Source: Nematostella vectensis (lineage: Eukaryota > Cnidaria > Anthozoa > Actiniaria > Edwardsiidae). Taken from it: a stretch of DNA of 64,000 nt. The notes below the pieces were generated by a model. That model was given only the letters and a program-made list of their open reading frames with translations. It ran no database searches and was not told the origin of the DNA. The translations under genes and the position numbers were made by a program. The stretch lies in NCBI RefSeq assembly GCF_932526225.1, contig NC_064041.1, positions 5,762,046 through 5,826,045 of the forward strand, read 5' to 3'. Below, one piece after another: positions 57,274 through 64,000 of the stretch. How positions within the stretch are numbered: the first letter of the stretch is position 1; each line of letters begins with the position of its first letter.

Positions 57274-60200
57274 ATGGAGCGAGCGACTAACAATTCTACC
57301 GCTGCCATGGCCAACTTTTCCTTCTACTCTCACGTAAGCTGTAAACTTCTGTTTTTTCTTCGTCTATTTCTCTCTCGTTTCTCAGCATCATCGATAGTAA
57401 ATTCGCAAAAACAACTCTGCGAGACAGTGTAACTTATTCACAAAGATTAATATGACACACAGCGCAGTCTCCATAAGTATCGTTTAAAAATAGAAAAGGA
57501 CAATTCATTTTAGTTGTCTGTCCATGACAGTCATTTTACCACACTATATTAGTACTTTTATGTTTTTTCACTTTCTCATTGTATACTGTACGCATACCAT
57601 TTCAATTACTCTATAGTTTCAGAAATCGAACGCAACCGAAATGTTGAATTCGACTGTTCGGTTTTCGGACAAAAATTAACTGCCTACTTTCGTTTCCCGA
57701 ACATTTAAACAAATCGATTATTAGAATCACTGCATCACAAATAAACTCTAAAATGAACAAAAAAATCTACGATTTTGCGATTATCAATAACTGTTTAAGT
57801 AAACACCAATTTTTGTTGTTCGATAGGTATATGTAGACCCAATGCACCCACCACCCCTATCTGCATGCCTGTATACCCCCATCATAGACTTGCTACCCCC
57901 AGCTACATACTCTTATTAACCCCCCTCAGGCCCGTAGCCAGGATTTTGAGCGGTAGGGTTCGTTTACCCATTTAGCGGACCTTTTCTCTTTGGGAGCTGG
58001 CTGTGGTACTAAATTTTCCTTCATAAGAGCGGACCTTCCAGTCTAGTGGGGATAGGTTCCTTCGAACCCCCCTGGCTACGGGCCTGCCCCTTATGTGTTG
58101 ATGAGTTGTTCTATGTTTAAAGATGACTGGCAAGGTACCAATGTCTGTTGGAGTTCGCCGTCTTTTTTATGCCTTGACTCCTTCTGAAGCGTCTTTCCCT
58201 GAGATTCTGGATGTACCAGACTATCTGAATGAGGTACTGTATTCCCTTCCATTATTAAAAATACATATACCAGGTTGTAGAGACTCCAACAATATTGTTA
58301 CTAGAAGAATTGACAACTTGGTAAAATTTCAAGGATCCTTAACACATTGACCCCTCAACTGGCCTGTACCGGCTTTGGGAAGTACCCACAACCCAAAAAA
58401 TTCATAAATGCAAACTGAACACAACAAGATGAAGATACTCAGGCATCAGTCTAAGGGATAAATGGTCTTGAAGATATGCATCCAACCAAGGCGTTGGCAA
58501 CTACTCTTAAGCCAAATAATAGCACAGGTTCTTTGACAAATTTCAAAAGGAAAGAAAAGCAGAATCACCCCTCTCAATAAAACGCTCAAAATACAACACA
58601 AGGGAGAGAGATCAGCAAACACAGCTCAAGACACAAATAGATACCTTTATTCTGATCCTCCAGGTTCATTTCTATGGCCTCAAAACACAATGTCCACTCC
58701 TTGAAGGCTTGTAAAACCACGAAGATGCCTTAACGGATTGCAAAGCATTCTGGGAGATCCAGGAAAAAATTCACGAGGGGAGGGCCAGTCAACACTCATC
58801 CCCCCAAAGTCAGATGGTTTTTTATAAGTCTTTTCACCCCGAAGCCAAACAAATCAATTCCAGGCCATACAGACCCAAAATAGCAGTGTAAACAATTTTG
58901 GAATCAATTTGGTTTCAGAAAAGACATCATTTAGGAGAGCTGTGGTGATTCATTAGAAAATTATTTTCTCATCCAGGCAAAGCCATACAAGAAAAAATCA
59001 TCATGAATCCACCTTTGCTTGCAAATATCCATAAGCAAAGCACTCAAAGCTTGGATACCGCTGACTAGGTGCAGCTGTGTTTGACTTTGACAGGCTGTAT
59101 AAAACTCAGAATAGGGGGGGGGTGGGGGAGGTATCTGTTTTCAGTCTGTTTTTTTTTTGTAAACTCAGCTCAAAAATAGCTAGGAGTCAATGGGTTAATA
59201 TGATAGGAATAAAAATAAGCAGTGTAGTTTATTGCCTTTCAATATGCAACAAAGCCAAATGAAAAGGTGGTGCATGTACAGGCTTTCAGAAACAGCTTAT
59301 AACCAGGCATACTATATAGGTGGCCTAATTGCGTGTTAGACTGTCCTCTCACACCCATGGCAAAAATCCTTTTTTTTGATTCAATGTTTTAATTGATACT
59401 AATTCAGAATTACAAATGGACTGAATGTCTTTTTCCAAGCTGCGCCACTAAAACTAAATTGGATGGATATTAAAAAGAATAGAAACCTTGGTATGCAATA
59501 ATGCCTCCTCTGCAGGCATCTCAAGTGTTTTTATTACTTTCAGTATTCTAAGGAATACTGTGGTGAGTTGAACTTGTGGGGGGGGGGGGGGGGCAAAAGA
59601 CATTCTTCCACAGGAAGCCCAAAATCAATAAAAGCCCTTTTCCCCAATAAAAGGCTCAAAACACTCAAGACGCCAGCGGAGGAGGCTAGATGCAATATAA
59701 TCCCATTTGGTAATGACCAGCACCTACAAGCTACTGCGAGTTTCCTGCAGCTGGGTATATGAGCTCTTTGAACCCGGTCAACTACTGGAAAGATCAGACC
59801 CTATTTTATTTTTTGAATGTTATCTTATCTCATTTGCTACAGGCAGTGCCATTTTTTGTGTCAGCCATCATTCTGGAACAGCTTATTGCCATGGCCTGTG
59901 GCCTGCCAACACTAAGGCTAAATGATGCCTTTAGCAGCTTCTCTGCAGGCTTGATATCCCAGCTCTCTAAGTAAGCAATGCTAATTAGTGTGTTGCTTTT
60001 CCATGTTCTTAAACTGATATATATATATCAGTGTCCCTTTATATTATATTATTAAGTGGGCTTTGATTAATAATGATTTTGATTGATATTTAACATGCTT
60101 AAACAATAACAAAAAAGATTTATTGAGATGAAAAATATATATATATGATCTCCCTGTTTTAGCGCTTTGGATAGTTATTTGATTTCATTTACGCCCAAAG

Positions 60201-63200
60201 AGAGTGGTATTTCAAACTGTTAAGGCACCAGGCTTGAGCCAGTGGGGTTCGGGGGGTTTTAATCCCCCCCCCCCCCCCCCCACCTGGCTTGAAGGTCCGC
60301 TCAGAGCAAACAGTAATATAAAACGTTTGGCTGGAGATATACCGTGTACCCCAATATGTCTTTAAAATGGCTATAAAAATGATCTTTTATTATTATCACT
60401 ATATCTTAAAAAGTACCCTATTTTAATAACATTTGAAATACAAAATTGATTGCTTAATGTAATAAGGCAAGGAAAGGGGTATACCGGAAATTTGGTCTGC
60501 TGAAATGGGAAAACGAACCAGCCGCTCAAATTCCTAGTTACAGGCCTGGACACTAATTTCAAAGTCCAGATTTCAGCCCAAATAAACAATTGGCAAAATA
60601 TTATTTTTTTTAATTATTTATTCTAAGGATAAAAATTATATTCAAGCTCTGTCTAGTAATAGAATAATGCATATAGGGCTGAGCTCCTGTCATTTTGATT
60701 TGTTGTCTTTTCTTTAACCCCATCAGACTTGTTACTCTCTCTGTTGAACTGGTATGTTATGCATACCTGTACAATAATTTCCGTCTGCTGTCACTCCCCT
60801 GGGGTTCGCCGTGGACGTGGTATTTGTGCTTCTTGGGCGTGGATTTTACCTATTATTGGCTTCATCGGGCCTCACACGGTAAGAGGCAGGTGAAAGTACT
60901 TGGGAGGGGGGGTTGGGGTGGGGTCAATGACACTTAAGGGGTGGTAGTTCAGTTTTTACAGTGAGATTCACCATTAAATATAATCAAATCTGTGATGAAA
61001 AATTTGCTGAAGTAGCTTCTCTATATTTATTTTTATTTTTTTATATACAGTAAATACTTTTGAATTTTTGTTACCATTTACTTTGAAGAGGGGAAAACTG
61101 GTTCTTAAAATAATTTGCATTGTCACATTTAGCCATTATATGATATTTATCTTTATTCATATCCTGTCATCTATCATCTCATTATTTTCTTTATCTATGA
61201 TAACTTTCAGCATCATTGCTATCTTAGCAATATTTTTTCTTTTAGAGGTTAACATTATCTGGGCAGCTCACCAAGTCCACCACAGCTCAGAGGACTACAA
61301 CCTCAGCACTGCCCTCAGACAGTCTGTGACGCAAAATTTCTCAACATTTGTAAGTCTATCTTATTTGATTAAGGCAGGCTCTTAATAGAAATTAATTAAG
61401 ATATATGGTTGGACAGTGAGATATGTTTCCCTCTTTTCAGCTATTCTGGCTTCCTATGTCAGTAGCCGTTCCTCCGTCTGTCTTCCTCGTCCATCATCAG
61501 TTCAACACTCTTTACCAATTCTGGATCCACACAGAGGTTAGTTGCTAATACAGCCTCACAACAAATTACCAGTACTATTGGTTAATAGTTAGGTCTCATA
61601 AAAACAAATAAAAACTAATGTTGTTCACTGCCCGTGTACGTGTTCTCGAAATATGAGCACAGTACAGAAATGTTACGAAAACAATAGGTTGAACAGCTAC
61701 GTCCCTACTGGTCATTTTCAAATATTTGGGGGGGAGGGACATGTACCTGCAGTGCCTTACTCCTTCCGTGGCAAAGTATAATCATGTGAGTTTTGGGCCT
61801 TCGATAAAAAAGTGGCAAGAGATAGATATCAAGTAATGCCTTACATCGAAAGTTGTGTTCGGGAGAGTGTCACAATAGTTCCTATGGATAAGAAGAAAAT
61901 TGAAAACAAAAACATAAAAATGAAATAAAAAACTGCCTGCCTACATGCTCCCAGGCATATCCAGAAACTCATGGAACAGAGGGGTAGGGGGTAGGGGGTG
62001 GGGGGTAGGGGGTAGGGGGTGGGAAAGATCCTCTATGCCTCCTTATCCTCACCCCTTCTCCGCCAACTCATTCCATGCTGACCTTGACACCCAGTGTACT
62101 TGAGGATGGCAACCAGGAAGAAATAGCAAATTTCCAGATTTTTTGATCCACATGTGGATTAGCATGTAATAGGGGACTCGCGCTAAGAGATCACGTGACT
62201 GTTGGGTGGCAAACTAGCGTGCGCTCAGCATTTTAGCGGCAAAATAACAGCAACAAAAAGCAAATTATTCAGCGCTTACGTGAAAACCCTTTCAGAAAGG
62301 GTTTAATTTCATTTTGAGATTTTTCTTTGTTTGATCATTTTGTTTTGAATTTGCCACCCAAAAAGGTCACATGATCTCTTAGCGCAAGTCCCCTATTGTA
62401 GCCTGACAGGGGCGTACGCAGAATTTTACAAAGTTGCAGTCAAAGCATTCAAAAGCTGGATGAGGGCGTGGCCCGCATCCCCGTGAAGATTTCATAGCTC
62501 CCGCTTTTGGGTTAGAAATTGGCGGCAATACGTCAGAATTTATTACATGATCCTCTTCCATCCTTGATCTGAGATAGGAAATCAGTCGTCGCATGGCACT
62601 GAACGACATAACAGTATGTTTGGAAATCATCTGTGGACTAAATGATTAAGAAAATTAAAGTTTTTTTTCCTCACCGTATATATAATACTACGTACATGAA
62701 AAAGAATGAGTAAACATTTGATTTTTATCCCTCGTTATGCAAATTAGCCGAATTTTTTTGCAGTCCAGTGACTGCAGGCCTATAGGCTGCGTACGCCCCT
62801 GCCTGATGCTTGATCCTAACTTAATTCAGCACTGTTTGCTGTCCTTCATCTCATCAGGTTGTGAGAAGTGTTGGCCCCTTGGAGTACATCTTGAACACAC
62901 CAAGTCACCACAGAGTTCATCACGGACGCAACCCATACTGCATTGATAAAAACTATGGTAGTTATGGCCTATGGCCAAGCTCCTGGCTTATGTTTTAGAG
63001 CAATATTTTTTTTTCAACGTTTGTGTATGTTTTGGTATTCTTTATCTGCATGATTTGATACTTTAAAGAATGGATTGAAACTCATTAGTTTAAAGAGGTT
63101 TGTTCGAAATTAATCTAGTGTGCAAGGGTTTATAGCCCCTCCCTCAGATACTTTAATATTGGATAATCCTGAATACCTGTCATCTTCGCGCCTGTAAGGC

Positions 63201-63625
63201 ACATAAGGCCTCAATAATCTCGATTGCTTGCAGTTATCTATTTTTATTATTTTTTTTTTTACAAATAATTCTGATTCCTGACATTTTTTTTTATGTAGGT
63301 GGCACATTAATAATATGGGATCGGCTGTTTGGTAGGTACCAGGTTACGATAGTAAAAAAATAAGCGATTCAGGGCTTTTACAAGTCTATTATTGCATAAC
63401 ACACGGATGTATAAACTTCATCCACTCAAAATGTTGGGGGGAGGGGTGGGCAGCAAGGGTCACTGCCCGTCCTCCACCCCTCTAGTGTTATTAACTGCCA
63501 TGTCATGGTCGTCTCTTAATGCTTTTCCTTCCTAACCAGGGACATTTCAAGCAGAAAGGGAAAAGGAGAAGATTGCTTATGGACTTGTACATCCGCTCGC
63601 CAGCTGGAACCCTATCTGGACTCAA
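57274..63625 (+). CDS. AGMO: Alkylglycerol monooxygenase (AGMO/TMEM195), 5' nine coding exons, truncated by window end
   Basis: Exons 57274-57333, 58123-58233, 59843-59970, 60727-60878, 61246-61349, 61441-61536, 62858-62957, 63299-63331 and 63540-63625, GT-AG and phase-compatible, give about 290 residues. The human protein is about 445, so later exons lie to the right. AGMO is a tetrahydrobiopterin- and iron-dependent membrane enzyme that cleaves ether lipids. The fatty-acid-hydroxylase histidine boxes are intact: HRASH (exon 4), [13 protein letters not shown] (exon 5) and HHRVHHGRN (exon 7). [25 protein letters not shown] and [14 protein letters not shown] closely follow the family. The first exon ([12 protein letters not shown]) is less certain; if it is wrong, translation would start at the ATG beginning exon 2. 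The last visible exon ends in phase 0 at 63625. Confidence 0.9.
57927..58086. mobile_element. 160-bp MITE with 16-bp perfect TIRs in AGMO intron 1
   Basis: CAGGCCCGTAGCCAGG at the left and CCTGGCTACGGGCCTG at the right. No coding capacity. Confidence 0.85.
58380..59842. other. AGMO intron 2, no coding sequence seen
   Basis: Low-complexity patches, including a G run at about 59579-59594. Confidence 0.4.
62168..62397. mobile_element. MITE with CACGTGA-type inverted ends, copy 2, in AGMO intron 6
   Basis: GGGGACTCGCGCTAAGAGAT at the left and ATCTCTTAGCGCAAGTCCCC at the right. The interior matches copy 1 at 19346 (GGTGGCAAACTAGCG, CAAAATAACAGCAACAAAAA). Confidence 0.85.
62407..62801. mobile_element. 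395-bp MITE with CAGGGGCGTACGCAG inverted ends
   Basis: CAGGGGCGTACGCAG at 62407-62421 and its exact inverse complement at 62787-62801. It lies directly beside the previous MITE in the same AGMO intron. Confidence 0.85.
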
Positions 63626-64000
63626 GTGAGTCCTGGCCTATTCTGCAGGCAATCCTCGTCTACTCTCGAACTGGGCCGTCCCATTCCCGCTCAACATGTC
63701 ACGTTTACAAGCCACAGGGCTCCCGGGTCTAAATTCTCTCTCTATTTTTTTTTTTTTTTATTTCCCAACACCTAGAGAGCCTTCAGAGCCTGCTTAGGAC
63801 ATCTAAAAAAAAGCGCCGTAGTTAAGAATCGTTATGGCGTACCTTAATTATTGCAAACCATATATTAACACCATTTGTAGCCCCTTGCAAATCAGCCCCA
63901 CCTTTGCTAGCCAGGGAGCGAGCGATGCCTGCCTAAAAACGCCTGCGAGGGAGGCTACAACTTTGCGGGCCAAAAAAAAAAAAAAAAAAAAAAACCATTG
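63626..64000 (+). other. AGMO intron, runs off the window
   Basis: A GTGAGT donor opens it. It holds a poly-T run and ends in poly-A at 63969-63993, next to GCCTGCGAGGGAGGCTAC, which resembles a transposon terminus. Confidence 0.5.

Overview
The window reads as animal nuclear DNA. Genes are split by GT-AG introns, intergenic DNA is AT-rich, and there are many minisatellites, foldback elements and one 200-base assembly gap. The gene content (SUEL lectins joined to a peritrophin-type chitin-binding domain, a multi-death-domain protein, an opsin pseudogene, AGMO, an MRP-type ABC transporter) and the repeat style suggest a cnidarian, most likely an anthozoan such as a sea anemone. The species call is inference; no ribosomal or mitochondrial marker is present.

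Left part (1-14 kb, + strand): a 600-base exon made of about 25 copies of a 7-residue repeat (DPQAWSS/DPQDKSS), then three tandem secreted-lectin loci. L1 is represented by its SUEL exon at 4131-4411 plus candidate upstream exons. L2 (6531-9179) encodes signal peptide, short basic exon, chitin-binding domain and SUEL lectin. L3 (11507-13340) encodes signal peptide, chitin-binding domain and SUEL lectin. Their coding introns are phase 1, and each locus appears to carry an intron beginning within about 10 bases of the stop codon. L2 and L3 share near-identical patches, suggesting gene conversion. 14-17.6 kb is mostly minisatellite.

Middle (17.6-29.7 kb, - strand): one long gene assembled here from seven exons, with all introns phase 1. 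It encodes an N-terminal trypsin-like domain with no recognisable catalytic triad, a 377-codon acidic linker, three successive death domains (one per exon) and an acidic tail. This looks like an innate-immunity or cell-death scaffold. 30-39 kb holds repeats, a rhodopsin-like GPCR (33203-34564, -), palindromes and long poly-G runs.

Right (39.8-49.3 kb, +): a complete short ABCC/MRP4-like exporter in ten exons. In this gene the ends of two exons, splice donors included, have been copied into tandem arrays (62-bp and 94-bp units), and a partial copy of an exon start is also present. 50-57 kb is repeat-rich and contains an opsin pseudogene (-, 54160-55171) that still encodes the retinal-binding lysine. 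57.3-64 kb (+) carries the first nine coding exons of alkylglycerol monooxygenase (AGMO), which runs off the window.

The most notable observations are the pseudo-protease/triple-death-domain gene, the splice-donor-carrying tandem arrays, the repeat-protein exon next to the lectins, and the opsin pseudogene. All exon models were made by hand from splice consensus and reading phase, without RNA support.
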